Origin: Abyssibacter profundi
GTDB taxonomy: Bacteria > Pseudomonadota > Gammaproteobacteria > Nevskiales > OUC007
Length of the DNA: 64,000 nucleotides
Direction: 5' to 3'
NCBI RefSeq assembly: GCF_003151135.1
Contig: NZ_QEQK01000003.1
Coordinates: 62,001 to 126,000, forward strand
Every line of letters starts with the position of its first letter. Positions within the stretch are counted from its first letter, which is position 1. A program made the position numbers and the translations under genes. The notes under the pieces are model-generated. The model saw nothing but the letters and a program-made list of their open reading frames with translations. It did no database searches and was not told the origin of the DNA. This document shows positions 1 through 8,687 of this stretch, piece by piece.

Positions 1-327
1 CGTTCGCGATCGGCAGCGACGACCCGATCCATCGCCGGGCTGGGCGCGGCCATGGCGTTGTTGCCCTGCCCGGTGTTCTACGGGGTGCTCGGCTACGTGG
101 TGCTCACCGGGGATGTGCTGCAGGGCGGCTTGCTAGCCGGCTCGTTTGCCTTGGGCTCGGCCGTCGGTGTGGCCCTGGTGATGATCGCCGCCTCCTGGGT
201 CGCGCCTCGCCTTTCTGGCCGTGTCTGGCCTCGGCTTCGGGCCGGGATGACGGCTGCGGGCCTGTTGTTGGCGCTGGGGCTGGCCTGGGGCTGCGACTGG
301 GGGCGTTGGCTTTGCCAGCTGGGCTAG
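1..327 (+). CDS. TauE/SafE-family membrane protein, C-terminal part (5' end outside window)
   Basis: The reading frame is open from the first base, so the true start lies upstream; the ATG at 52 is internal. The visible 108 residues form hydrophobic segments with an LPCPVFYG motif, like the LPCGxVY signature of the TauE/SafE-type proteins found beside cbb3 oxidase and metal-handling genes. The downstream order (usp, then fnr and hemN on the other strand) matches the cco/fix-hemN-anr neighbourhood of many gammaproteobacteria, which supports the call. The role would be in the inner membrane, possibly copper or oxidase maturation; that is inference. The last base of the TAG stop (325-327) is the first base of the palindromic repeat that follows. 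Confidence 0.6.
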   Translation, partial: RSRSAATTRSIAGLGAAMALLPCPVFYGVLGYVVLTGDVLQGGLLAGSFALGSAVGVALVMIAASWVAPRLSGRVWPRLRAGMTAAGLLLALGLAWGCDWGRWLCQLG

Positions 328-382
328 GGAAGCACTGATTGATTCGCGCCAGCAAGACGGCGCGAATCAATCAGTGCTTCCC
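327..382. repeat. Minimal palindromic copy of the dispersed hairpin element (copy A)
   Basis: The arms 327-350 and 359-382 are perfect 24-bp inverted repeats separated by 8 bases. The arm begins GGGAAGCACTGATTGATTCG and is the terminal inverted repeat of the larger elements at 17130, 49235 and 61709. It is preceded by CTA, as in the other copies. It looks like an internally deleted copy holding only the two ends. It could also act as a terminator for the upstream gene, although it lacks a T tract. Confidence 0.85.
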
Positions 383-410
383 GAGTGAGTGAACGAAACT
401 GGCTGAGCCG

Positions 411-424
411 TTGATGCAGGTCAA
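411..424 (+). promoter_or_regulatory. Fnr/Anr box and class II-type promoter of the universal stress gene
   Basis: TTGATGCAGGTCAA matches the TTGAT-N4-ATCAA consensus with one mismatch. Its centre is at 417.5. A CATCAT hexamer at 447-452 sits where the -10 of a promoter with the activator centred at -41.5 would be, putting the start of transcription near 459 and the ATG at 481. The same 14 bases precede hemN in the same orientation relative to the gene. The likely activator is the Fnr-type protein at 2811-3593. Confidence 0.75.
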
Positions 425-480
425 TCGTGTCGGCGCATGGCCGCGCCATCATGGGCACTCGTTCAGCAGGAGTGGCCGTC

Positions 481-1335
481 ATGAGCAACTCGATTCAACA
501 GATTCTGGTCGGCACGGATTTTTCGGAACCGTCCATTAACGCGGTGCTACATGCCGATGCCCTGGCGCAGCTGTGCCAGGCCAACCTGACAGCGCTGTTC
601 GCACAGGTGCTACATGACGACTTGTCAGCCGGTGTGCTGGACGCCCAGTGGGATCAATTCCGCGACCGTGTCGGCGAGCGTTTCGCGGCCCTAAAGTCCG
701 AGTATCAGGTCGACTTCGAATCCCGGGTGGAGCGGGATGTCTCGGCTCGTAATGCACTGCTGCGAACGGCCGAGTCGGTGGACGCCGATCTCATCATCGT
801 GGGGACCCACGGGCGCACCGGCATGGGCCGATTGGCGCTGGGCAGCGTGGCCGAGGGGGTGGTGCGAGATGCCCCCGTATCCGTGCTCTCGGTGCACTAC
901 ACCACGCCGCATGCGCCGTACCGGCGGATACTGGTGCCCGTCGACCTGTCGGATCGGTCGGGCGCGACGCTGCGGTACGCGGCCAGCCTGGCCGAGGATT
1001 TCGGCGCGGAGCTGGCGGTGGTGCATGTGGTCGAACCACTGACCGTGCCGCCTTATTTCCCGCTGGATTACTGCGCCCCGGCGCCTGACGAGGTGCGCGG
1101 CGCCGTGGTCGAGTTCGTCCGCAAGCAGCTCCCGGATCAGGATGTGCCGGTGCACGTGCTGAGCAGCCGGGTGGCCGAAGGCGTTTGTCGCCTGGCCGAA
1201 GACCAGGATTTCGACCTGATCGTCACCGGCACCCGAGGGCTGCATGGGCTGATGCGCTTGGCGCTGGGCAGCGTGGCCGAGAAAATCCTGCGCCTGTCCG
1301 GTGTGCCGGTGTGGATTTACAAGCCGGCGGGTTGA
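481..1335 (+). CDS. Universal stress protein with two Usp domains
   Basis: 284 residues forming two tandem UspA folds. Each half ends in the nucleotide-binding signature: GTHGRTGMGRLALGSVAE near residue 110-130 and GTRGLHGLMRLALGSVAE near residue 250-270. Tandem Usp proteins are cytoplasmic ATP-binding stress proteins, and in this neighbourhood they are often induced by oxygen limitation. The ATG at 481 is preferred over the upstream GTG at 427 because CAGGAG lies 8 bases before it and the sequence between them would sit inside the promoter. An Anr-type box lies 57 bases upstream. The gene is convergent with the cardiolipin synthase gene with no bases between the two stop codons. Confidence 0.9.
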   Translation: MSNSIQQILVGTDFSEPSINAVLHADALAQLCQANLTALFAQVLHDDLSAGVLDAQWDQFRDRVGERFAALKSEYQVDFESRVERDVSARNALLRTAESVDADLIIVGTHGRTGMGRLALGSVAEGVVRDAPVSVLSVHYTTPHAPYRRILVPVDLSDRSGATLRYAASLAEDFGAELAVVHVVEPLTVPPYFPLDYCAPAPDEVRGAVVEFVRKQLPDQDVPVHVLSSRVAEGVCRLAEDQDFDLIVTGTRGLHGLMRLALGSVAEKILRLSGVPVWIYKPAG

Positions 1336-2769
1336 TTACAGGTAAGGCGAGAACAGCCAGCAGGCTGCGTCGCGGACCCGTTCCAGGGCGCCCCGTTGGT
1401 TGAGCGTCTCCCGCGTTAGGCGCTGACTGTCGTCGATCGAGCGATTGAATAATGTGTGGAGACTGGCCGCGAAGGCCTCGTCGTATACCTCGACGGCCAG
1501 TTCAAAGTTCAGCCGCAGGCTGCGAGCGTCAAGATTGGCCGAACCGATGAGCGCGTAGTCGTCATCGATGACAAACAGCTTGTTGTGTCGGAATGGCGGC
1601 GGCTGGTACCAGATGTTCAGCCCCGACTCCATCATCCGGGCGAGCTTGTGGCGGCTGGCGTAATGCACGGCGCGAACATCGTTCTTCGCCGGCAGCAGCA
1701 CGTCGACCTGTACGCCTCGCAGCGCGGCCCCGGTCAGGGTGGCTTCCAGCTCGGGTGGCGGCAGGAAGTAGGGCGTCATGATGCGGATGCGCTCACGCGC
1801 CGACCCGATGGCGGCCTGCATCACCAGGCGCAGGTGATCGAGGTCTTCGTTGGGGCCATCGGTAATGACGCGACAAATCGACTCGCCCTGAGCCGGCTGG
1901 TCTGTGTCCCAGCAAGTCGGCGCCCAGGTCTCGCCCGTCGCCAGATACCAGTCGGCCGAGAAAACGGTGGCCAGCTGGCTGAGAATCGGGCCGGTCATTT
2001 CGAAATGGGTGTCGGCCGCCTGCGTGCTTTGTGGCTGCTCCACCAGATAGCGGCTGCCGATATTCATGCCGCCGGTGAAGCCGATGCGCCCGTCGACCAG
2101 TAACACCTTGCGGTGGTTGCGCAGGTTGACGTGCAGTGACGGCGGCAGCAGTTGTGGCGGATGAAACCGGGCGCAGCGAATGCCGCGGCGGCGCAGCAAA
2201 CGAACGGCTCTTGGAAGGGAATAAAGCTCGCCGATACCATCCACCAGGATCCGGATCTCCACGCCGCGTTCGTGGGCGCGTTCCAACGCAGCGATGAAAT
2301 CACGCCCGGCCCGGTTGGTCTCAAAAATATAGGTTGCCAGGGCAATCGAGTGCTCCGCGGCATCAATGGCCGCAAGCATGGGCGGGAATGCCTGCTCGCC
2401 GTTACTCAGCGGGCGAATGCCATTGCCAGACAGCAGCGGACTGCCGGTCACGGTGTCGCCGGTGTGCACTAGTGGCAGGCGTAGATTCAGTCGATCGCGC
2501 AGGGCTGTCTGCTCGCGGGCGTCCTCGTGATCCGGGCTGCGCAGCGCCTCCGGCAGCGCCTGCACGATCTGGCGTGCACGGGTCTGGACCCGGTTGATTC
2601 CGAACAGCACGTAGAGCACCGGGCCTGCGAACGGAAACAGCAGCGTGACGGCAATCCAGCCCCAGGCGGCGCGTGGGTCAGGCAGTTTGAGCAGGGCATG
2701 CAGTCCGGCAGCGATCGCAACCAGCAGCCAGCCGGTCAGCGCAAAAGCCTCCCAGGGAATCGTCAGCAA
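1336..2769 (-). CDS. cls: Cardiolipin synthase, phospholipase D family
   Basis: 477 residues. Two N-terminal transmembrane segments (about residues 5-25 and 35-55) are followed by two PLD domains with HKD motifs: HRKVLLVDG near residue 217 and HNKLFVIDD near residue 393, each followed by the GGxNxG or GSAN/D element. The family condenses two phosphatidylglycerol molecules, or PG and another phospholipid, to make cardiolipin at the inner membrane. A TTG start at 2769 is chosen because GGAGG lies 8 bases before it; a TTG at 2796 would add nine residues upstream of that ribosome site. It lies downstream of fnr on the same strand. Confidence 0.93.
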   Translation of the reverse strand: MLTIPWEAFALTGWLLVAIAAGLHALLKLPDPRAAWGWIAVTLLFPFAGPVLYVLFGINRVQTRARQIVQALPEALRSPDHEDAREQTALRDRLNLRLPLVHTGDTVTGSPLLSGNGIRPLSNGEQAFPPMLAAIDAAEHSIALATYIFETNRAGRDFIAALERAHERGVEIRILVDGIGELYSLPRAVRLLRRRGIRCARFHPPQLLPPSLHVNLRNHRKVLLVDGRIGFTGGMNIGSRYLVEQPQSTQAADTHFEMTGPILSQLATVFSADWYLATGETWAPTCWDTDQPAQGESICRVITDGPNEDLDHLRLVMQAAIGSARERIRIMTPYFLPPPELEATLTGAALRGVQVDVLLPAKNDVRAVHYASRHKLARMMESGLNIWYQPPPFRHNKLFVIDDDYALIGSANLDARSLRLNFELAVEVYDEAFAASLHTLFNRSIDDSQRLTRETLNQRGALERVRDAACWLFSPYL

Positions 2770-2810
2770 TCCATTGCCTCCTCGACACCGGGCCAATGGC
2801 CCGCGTGGTC

Positions 2811-3593
2811 CTAGTCTTGGCGCGCCAGTGTACGCAGGCGGTCCGGGTCGAGAAATCTGAGGCTGCGCCCGTCGACGTCGATGATGCCCTGATCACGCAA
2901 CCGGCTAAACGCGCGACTGACGGTTTCGATCCGCAGGCGCAGATGATTGCCGATGTCGCGACGGCTCATCTTGAGGCTGAGGTGCCCGGCATCGAAACCC
3001 CGGGTCACCATGCGTTCGCGAAGATCGAGCAGAAAGGCGCTGACAGCCGCGTCGGCGGTGCGATTGCGTGCGCGCTCGATCTGATTGTCGAGTTCACGGG
3101 ACACCACGCGGGTCATCTTGCGGGTCAGCCGGGGCGTTTCGGCCATGATGTCGTCCAGCTTCTCCAGCGGGAATCGACACACCACGCTGTCTTCCAGCGG
3201 TACCGCAAAACTGGCATGCGTGCCCTTGTGCAGGCCATCCAGCCCCAGCAGGTCACCGGGCAGGAAAAAGCCGGTGACATGCTCCTCGCCGGTCTCCGAC
3301 AGTCGATAGCTCTTGAACGAGCCGCTGCGCACGGCGTAGAGCGCTTCGATGGCGTCGCCTGCACGGTATAAATCGTTGCCGCGCCGGCACTGCCCGTTCA
3401 CACCGACGATGTCGTCCATGCGCTGGAGTTCATCGGCCGTGAGGCCGGCGGGCAGGCATTGGCCGACCATGACACAGCGGCTGCAAGCCTGGGCGACCTG
3501 CCGAAAGCTCGGAGATTGTTGGGTTGCGATTGCGCGCACCGTTGACTGGGGAGTCTCGGCTATTGAAGCCCGCACGCGATCAGACTGCAACAT
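2811..3593 (-). CDS. fnr: Oxygen-sensing Fnr/Anr transcriptional regulator
   Basis: 260 residues, CRP/FNR fold. An N-terminal CSRCVMVGQC cluster (C37, C40, C46) and a distant cysteine (about C139, in SVVCRF) are the four ligands of an oxygen-labile 4Fe-4S cluster. The recognition helix carries the E-x2-SR signature (ETVSR, near E223 to R227) that reads TTGAT half-sites. The ATG at 3593 is chosen because AGAGGGGG precedes it; an in-frame ATG at 3626 would lie deeper inside hemN. The gene overlaps the end of hemN by 14 bases, so the two are probably translated from one message. Likely targets visible here are the boxes at 411-424 and 5023-5036. Confidence 0.94.
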   Translation of the reverse strand: MLQSDRVRASIAETPQSTVRAIATQQSPSFRQVAQACSRCVMVGQCLPAGLTADELQRMDDIVGVNGQCRRGNDLYRAGDAIEALYAVRSGSFKSYRLSETGEEHVTGFFLPGDLLGLDGLHKGTHASFAVPLEDSVVCRFPLEKLDDIMAETPRLTRKMTRVVSRELDNQIERARNRTADAAVSAFLLDLRERMVTRGFDAGHLSLKMSRRDIGNHLRLRIETVSRAFSRLRDQGIIDVDGRSLRFLDPDRLRTLARQD

Positions 3594-4962
3594 TCGTGTG
3601 CCCCCTCTGCGCGCTGGCGAAGGCATCGAACTGGGCGGCGATCAGACGCAGGAAGGGGCGACCCTCTGGCGTTGCCCGCAGCACGCCGCTTTCGCAGACC
3701 ACCAGCGGCTGCGTGCGCGGTGCCATGGATTGGATGGCCTCCAGGGCCGGCTCGAATCGGGCATTCGGGTCCATGCCGTACTGGCGGCCCAGCGCCAATA
3801 AATCGACCGGGCGGTCGCACATCAGTGCCATGATGATTTGTTCGCGCAGCCGGTCATCGTCGCACTGGCGATACCCGCGGACGACCGGCCACAGGCCCTG
3901 GTCGATGGCCGTGTGGTAATCATCGATCGACTTGCTGTGCTGGGCAAAGGTGTCGCCGATGCGACTAATCGAACTCACGCCAAAACCGATGACATCGCAG
4001 CCGGCATGCGTGGTGTAGCCCTGGAAATTGCGATGCAGGCTTTGCTCACGATGTGCGCGTGCCAGGCTGTCGCTTGGCAGGGCGTAGTGGTCCAGCCCGA
4101 TGGATACGTAGCCGGCGGCGAGCAGTCGTTGCTCGATACGATTCCGCAGGGCCAGCCGGGCGGTCGCGTCGGGTAGCCAGACCCGGTTGATGGCGCGTTG
4201 CGCGCGCAGGCGATCGGGCAGATGGGCATAGCCAAAGGCCGCAACGCGTTCGGGGCGCTGCTGCTCGACGAAGTCGAGCGTGGCGTCGATCGATTGCATG
4301 GACTGGGCGGGCAGCCCGTAGATCAGATCGAAATTGATACTCTCAAAGCCGGTGTGACGGCATTGCTCAACGCAGCGCGCCACCTGCTCGGCAGGCTGCA
4401 CCCGGTTAATCAGGCGCTGCACGCGATCGTCCACGTCCTGCACGCCGATGCTGATGCGGTTGAACCCCAGCGACGCCCACAGTGCGGGCTCCTCGCCTTC
4501 GACCAGTCGGGGGTCGATCTCCAGGCTGATGTCAGCCTGCTCATCGGGCGCGTAGTGGTGATGCAGGGTCTCCATCACGCGGCACAGATCGGCGCTGGGC
4601 AGGTGGTTGGGGGTGCCGCCGCCGAAATGGACCTGGACGGTTTGGCGATCTGCATCCAGCAAGGCCGCCCGCTGTCCCAGTTCCCGCGCCAGGTCGTTCG
4701 CGTAGGCCGCCATGCGTTCGACGTTGCGGGTGACCTTGCGATGGCAGCCGCAGTAGAAGCAATTGGAGTGGCAGAACGGGACATGCAGATAAAGCGATAG
4801 CGGCGCCGGCAACCAATCGTCGTTGGACTGCCGCAAGGCGCGCACCGCGTCGTCGGGGCCGATGCGTTCATCGAACTGCAGGGCCGTGGGATACGAGGTA
4901 TAGCGCGGGGCTCGCATGGCGAGCAGTTCCAGTGGCGGCGGGGCAATCGTGGCGACAGACAT
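3580..4962 (-). CDS. hemN: Oxygen-independent coproporphyrinogen III oxidase
   Basis: 460 residues, the usual HemN length. The radical-SAM cysteine motif CHSNCFYCGC (C64, C68, C71) binds the 4Fe-4S cluster, and the N-terminal PRYTSYPTA segment is typical of true HemN rather than HemW. The enzyme decarboxylates coproporphyrinogen III to protoporphyrinogen IX without oxygen, for haem synthesis under anoxia. It is first in a hemN-fnr pair with a 14-base overlap, downstream of an Anr-type box at 5023-5036. Confidence 0.96.
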   Translation of the reverse strand: MSVATIAPPPLELLAMRAPRYTSYPTALQFDERIGPDDAVRALRQSNDDWLPAPLSLYLHVPFCHSNCFYCGCHRKVTRNVERMAAYANDLARELGQRAALLDADRQTVQVHFGGGTPNHLPSADLCRVMETLHHHYAPDEQADISLEIDPRLVEGEEPALWASLGFNRISIGVQDVDDRVQRLINRVQPAEQVARCVEQCRHTGFESINFDLIYGLPAQSMQSIDATLDFVEQQRPERVAAFGYAHLPDRLRAQRAINRVWLPDATARLALRNRIEQRLLAAGYVSIGLDHYALPSDSLARAHREQSLHRNFQGYTTHAGCDVIGFGVSSISRIGDTFAQHSKSIDDYHTAIDQGLWPVVRGYRQCDDDRLREQIIMALMCDRPVDLLALGRQYGMDPNARFEPALEAIQSMAPRTQPLVVCESGVLRATPEGRPFLRLIAAQFDAFASAQRGHTNVAV

Positions 4963-5022
4963 GAGCGGCGGTCGTGCGGCAAGCTGAGCGGATCACCCTA
5001 AGGCCGCGTCGCCACGGGCATG

Positions 5023-5036
5023 TTGACCTGCATCAA
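5023..5036 (-). promoter_or_regulatory. Fnr/Anr box of the hemN-fnr operon
   Basis: Read on the minus strand this is TTGATGCAGGTCAA, identical to the usp box at 411-424. It ends 60 bases before the hemN ATG (57 for usp). TAGGGT at 5000-4995 is a plausible -10, which places the box centre close to -41.5 from a start near 4988. This fits activation by Fnr/Anr, and because fnr lies downstream it implies autoregulation. Confidence 0.78.
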
Positions 5037-5150
5037 CGAATGGCGGACTGATTCGCGGCCAGCGGTCTTGCCAGGGTGGTCGCGAGTCTGCTCGGCTATT
5101 GCAGCACTGCCACCAGGAGTCGATAGCCTCGGCGCTCACACTGGAGTCGG

Positions 5151-6158
5151 CTAGCGACCATCGCCACCACGGGACAGCAGCGCATGTGGGGTCTCGTCGA
5201 TCAGCGGCAGCGCGGCTTCGATGAGTGAGCGACCCTGTTGACCCTGTGTCAGGAACACCAGGCCGCGTCGGCGGTGCATGTCCAGCAGAGCAAGGTGGTG
5301 GTAGCCGGCCGCGTTGCTCCACTGGTAGGCAATGACGCCACCCTGGGGCTGGCGCTCCAACGACCAGCCCAGGCCCTGATACAGCCCGCGTCGGGCATCG
5401 ACCGTGCCATGGGCTGCCAGCAAGGCCGCCGTGGCAGGGTCGCGCGCGCCCGCCTGGATCAAGCTTTGAAGATAGGCACCGAAATCGTCCGCGGTGGTGG
5501 TCAATCGCACATCGCCGGCTCGCCGCTCGAGCTGGCTATGGGTGACGGATGGCACCAGGCCGCGCAGCAGCGCGTTGAGTGCGTTGCCGGTGGCGGCCTC
5601 CAGGGCCGCGGCCAACGCCGTGCGTGCCTGGGCCGGCGACTCGAAATAGGGTGCGGTTAGCAGATCCACCGGGCGCGACTCGGCATAGGGTTGGATCTCC
5701 GCGTGTCGCGGCGCGATCTGGCCCAGCGGGGTGCGTAGTCCCCAGGGTCTGGATTCGCTGGCCGCCAAGGTCAGCGAGGCCAGCAGCGGCATCGCCAGAC
5801 CATCGGCTGGAAAGCCGGAGACAGGCCTGCTCACCGACCCCGGCCCGGTGAACGTGCGGCTCCAGCCCTCGCCGTACTCCGAGACCAGCGACACGGCCAG
5901 CGACGGCACCGCATATTGCTGTTGTAGCGTCGGCAAGGCCGTGGCCAGTGCATGGATCCGCTGGCGTGACCAGCCAACGGATTGCACCTGCAGACCGCTG
6001 GTCGTCACGGCTTGCGCCGGTCGCTGCTCCGGCGCACCCGTGGTGGCGCAGCCGGCGAGCAGACCGATCAGTAGGGTCGGGAACACCGCGCAAACGCCAG
6101 GCAGGGCGGTCAGTCGGCGGCGGAAGAGAGCGTGGGTGTGTCGAGTTGCCATGTGCAT
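5151..6158 (-). CDS. Beta-lactamase-fold (class C-like) lipoprotein lacking the catalytic residues
   Basis: 335 residues. A signal sequence ends in the lipobox LAGC (C37). The remainder resembles serine hydrolases of the beta-lactamase/esterase family, with GLYQGLGWSLER and a C-terminal GYHHLALLDM segment where family members have GLGWEI and a glycine-rich strand. Where the family has FxAASLSKP, this protein reads FPADGLAMPLL, so both the nucleophilic serine and the lysine appear to be missing; no other SxxK is well placed. It is probably a non-catalytic lipoprotein. Its start overlaps the end of the next gene upstream (6110-6718), suggesting an operon. Confidence 0.6.
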   Translation of the reverse strand: MHMATRHTHALFRRRLTALPGVCAVFPTLLIGLLAGCATTGAPEQRPAQAVTTSGLQVQSVGWSRQRIHALATALPTLQQQYAVPSLAVSLVSEYGEGWSRTFTGPGSVSRPVSGFPADGLAMPLLASLTLAASESRPWGLRTPLGQIAPRHAEIQPYAESRPVDLLTAPYFESPAQARTALAAALEAATGNALNALLRGLVPSVTHSQLERRAGDVRLTTTADDFGAYLQSLIQAGARDPATAALLAAHGTVDARRGLYQGLGWSLERQPQGGVIAYQWSNAAGYHHLALLDMHRRRGLVFLTQGQQGRSLIEAALPLIDETPHALLSRGGDGR

Positions 6159-6718
6159 GTCGGGTAAGCGTCTAATAGGGCCGCGCGGGCGTCCAACCAG
6201 GCCTGGGTCCGGGCGCGCGCGGTCTCGTCGTCTGGTGTCAGCCCATCGGCGGGGAAGCGGGCCAGCGCTTCAAAGTCTATCCACCAGGCCTGTAGAGGGC
6301 CGATTTGCCATTCGTCGTTGATGCGCGCCAGTCGCAGACCGTGACTCGCATCCGGCCGGTAGGCGACCGCCCAGACTTCACTGCTGCAGTCCGGGCCATT
6401 CTGACAGTTGCAACCGGCAGTGGCGCCACCGATGTTGACCATGGCGCCCGGCACCTGGGCCTGCACGCTGCGCGTGATCTGGCCGACCTCCTCGTCGGTG
6501 AGGTTCTCGGGCCGTAGCGCGCGTTGCTCATCACGGACCCGGTCGGGGCGTGAAGGCCAGTGCGTGATGATGCTGCGATTCTGTTCGCGGAACTGCAGCA
6601 CCGCGGCCAGATCTGACTGCCAAGCGGCGACGGGCGCCGGCGTGGTCAGCAGCAATGCGAGGCCGAGTGTGAGCCCGGCCTGTAATCCGTGGCGTGGTCG
6701 TCTCGGCATCGGTCTCAT
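6110..6718 (-). CDS. Exported protein of unknown function
   Basis: 202 residues with an N-terminal signal peptide (arginine-rich n-region, then GLTLGLALLLTTPAPVAA, cleavage near residue 32). The mature part has four cysteines, three of them in GCNCQNGPDC, which suggests a disulfide-bonded or metal-binding periplasmic protein. I do not recognise the family. It overlaps the lipoprotein gene downstream by 49 bases and is probably co-expressed with it. Confidence 0.6.
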   Translation of the reverse strand: MRPMPRRPRHGLQAGLTLGLALLLTTPAPVAAWQSDLAAVLQFREQNRSIITHWPSRPDRVRDEQRALRPENLTDEEVGQITRSVQAQVPGAMVNIGGATAGCNCQNGPDCSSEVWAVAYRPDASHGLRLARINDEWQIGPLQAWWIDFEALARFPADGLTPDDETARARTQAWLDARAALLDAYPTCTWQLDTPTLSSAAD

Positions 6719-6789
6719 CCATTACGCCGTTGGGTCTCAGTGTACCCGGCCGCTGTCGGCGCTGCGGTTCCGGGGGCGCGAGCGCATCC

Positions 6790-7974
6790 CTAGGTCAGGG
6801 CCAGCGATGCCCCGACGCAGCCGAAGACAATCCAGAGGGGCGAGAGTCCCCAGCCGGCTAGCAGCACAAAGGCCACCGCGGCAATCGCGACATCGCTCGC
6901 GCCGGTCACCGCTGCGGTGAAGATGGGGTCGTAGAGGGCGGCAGCGAGCAAGCCGACCACGGCGGCGTTCACGCCGGCAATCGCGCGGGCCATCCCTGCA
7001 TGCCGGGACACCGAGGCCCAGACCGGCAGCACCGCAGACACCAACAGAAAACCCGGCAGAAACATGAAAAGCAATGCGACACCGGCGACCAGCAAAGCGG
7101 GTGCGTCGGCAGGAATACTGGCGCCGAGATAGGCCGAGAACGCGAACATGGGCCCGGGAATGGCCTGCGCCGCGCCATACCCCGCCAGAAACTGCTCCTC
7201 GCTGACCCAGCCCGGAGTCACGACGCTGTCCTCCAGCAGGGGCAGCACCACATGGCCGCCACCAAACACCAGTGCGCCCGCGCGGTAAAACGCATCGGCC
7301 ACGGCCATCAGACTAGCCGATGGGCCGGCGACCAGAGGCAGCGTCAGCAACAGCAGCGCAAACAACCCGGCAAGTGTCAGGGCCAGCCCTCGCCCGTGAC
7401 GAATGGGAAATGCATCGGCCTCGGTCGGCTGGACCTGTCGACAACTCAACCAGCCTGCGGCGGCGCCTGCCAGCACCACCGCCAGCTGGCTCCAGGCCGT
7501 CTGGGTCATGAGCACGCCGGCCATCGCCAGCGCCGCAATGAGCTGCCGGGGCCGGTCGGGGCAGAGCTTGCGGCCCATGCCCAGCACCGCGCCGGCCACC
7601 ACGACCAACGCGACCAGCTTGAGTCCGTGGATGATGGCCTCGCCGCTGGAACTCGCCAGTGCTGGGGCCAGCGCTGCAAAACCGAAGAGCAACAGCGCAG
7701 AGGGCAACGTGAACGCCAGAAACGCGGCCGCAGCGCCAAGCCAGCCGGCGCGTACCAGCCCCAGTGCAAACCCCAGCTGACTGCTGGCGGGGCCGGGCAG
7801 GAACTGGCAAATCGCCAGCAGCTGGGAGAACTGACTCTCGGTCACCCAGCCTCGTCGCTCGACCAGCTCCGTGCGGAAGTAGCCCAGGTGGGCGATGGGA
7901 CCGCCGAAGGAGGTCAGGCCCAGCCGCAGAAACACGCGGAAGACTTCGAATGCCGTGGCAGGAGATGGTGACAT
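6790..7974 (-). CDS. chrA: Chromate transporter, ChrA family
   Basis: 394 residues with two homologous halves. The first contains LGLTSFGGPIAHLGYF near residue 20-35 and the second AGALVFGGGHVVLPLLED near residue 220, the paired signatures of long-chain ChrA (CHR) proteins. About ten hydrophobic segments are visible. Members export chromate across the inner membrane. The ATG at 7974 is preferred because a GTG at 8052 would add a non-conserved arginine-rich stretch, though I see no strong ribosome site before either. Confidence 0.88.
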   Translation of the reverse strand: MSPSPATAFEVFRVFLRLGLTSFGGPIAHLGYFRTELVERRGWVTESQFSQLLAICQFLPGPASSQLGFALGLVRAGWLGAAAAFLAFTLPSALLLFGFAALAPALASSSGEAIIHGLKLVALVVVAGAVLGMGRKLCPDRPRQLIAALAMAGVLMTQTAWSQLAVVLAGAAAGWLSCRQVQPTEADAFPIRHGRGLALTLAGLFALLLLTLPLVAGPSASLMAVADAFYRAGALVFGGGHVVLPLLEDSVVTPGWVSEEQFLAGYGAAQAIPGPMFAFSAYLGASIPADAPALLVAGVALLFMFLPGFLLVSAVLPVWASVSRHAGMARAIAGVNAAVVGLLAAALYDPIFTAAVTGASDVAIAAVAFVLLAGWGLSPLWIVFGCVGASLALT

Positions 7975-8117
7975 GGACTGTGTGAGGCGTTCAGGCCGGG
8001 CGTTGAGATGGGACGTAAACCCGCGAACAGGCCGGGCATGGCATCGCTCCACGCAGCGGCCAGGATCCGCTCCAGCGTGGTGCCAGACGGCTGCAGGCCA
8101 ACACGCTCAAACCGTGC

Positions 8118-8687
8118 TCAATGCGTTTGGCCATTGACGCGGCCCGTCCAGCCGCAACGCGTCAAACGGTAATTGCACTGTACGAAAGGGCGCCCGTCGA
8201 CCGCTTGGGCCAGTTTGCGCACAGAATGGGCGCCCAGTTTTTCGACCGCGCGCCGGGACCGGATGTTGTCTTCGGCCACATGAAACCAGACCACGTCGGC
8301 CCACTGGAACACATGGTTGAGCATCAGGCGCTTAACCTCGGTGTTGGCCCCTGTGCCCCAGTGGTCGTGCGCGAGATAGCTGTAACCAATCGCAATCTCC
8401 CGATCAGCCGGGTTCCAGTCGTAGTACCGCGTGGCACCGATGATCTGGTCGTCGCTGCGATTCAGGACCACCAGCGCGCCGCCGCAGGTCACGGCAGAGT
8501 CAAACAGCCGCGCGCGAAAAATCGCTTCCTGGTACCGCAGCCGGTCCGGATGCTGGGCCCAGGTGGCCGGATCGGCGGCCGCCCGGTAGCAGCCCTCAAA
8601 GTCAGCGGCGGTGAGTGGCCGCAGCCACACCCGCTGCCCCTTGAGTGTGGGTTGCAGGTCGGGTGGGCTGTCGGCGGTTGTTGTCAC
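8118..8687 (-). CDS. GNAT N-acetyltransferase, RimJ/RimL type
   Basis: 189 residues. The N-terminal VWLRPLTAADFEGCYRAA, the central ATRYYDWNPADREIAIGYSY strand and HWGTGANTEVKRLML (acetyl-CoA loop) followed by ENIRSRRAVEKLGA match the RimJ/RimL branch of GNAT acetyltransferases. These acetylate protein N-termini or small amines; the substrate here is unknown. It overlaps the thioredoxin-fold gene upstream by 4 bases, so the two are translationally coupled. Confidence 0.85.
   Translation of the reverse strand: MTTTADSPPDLQPTLKGQRVWLRPLTAADFEGCYRAAADPATWAQHPDRLRYQEAIFRARLFDSAVTCGGALVVLNRSDDQIIGATRYYDWNPADREIAIGYSYLAHDHWGTGANTEVKRLMLNHVFQWADVVWFHVAEDNIRSRRAVEKLGAHSVRKLAQAVDGRPFVQCNYRLTRCGWTGRVNGQTH

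Noticed and set aside
5037-5060. Possible further element end (GACTGATTCGCGGCCAGC) near the hemN promoter
   Set aside because: Similarity to the element arm is short and lacks the GGGAAGCAC end; probably chance.
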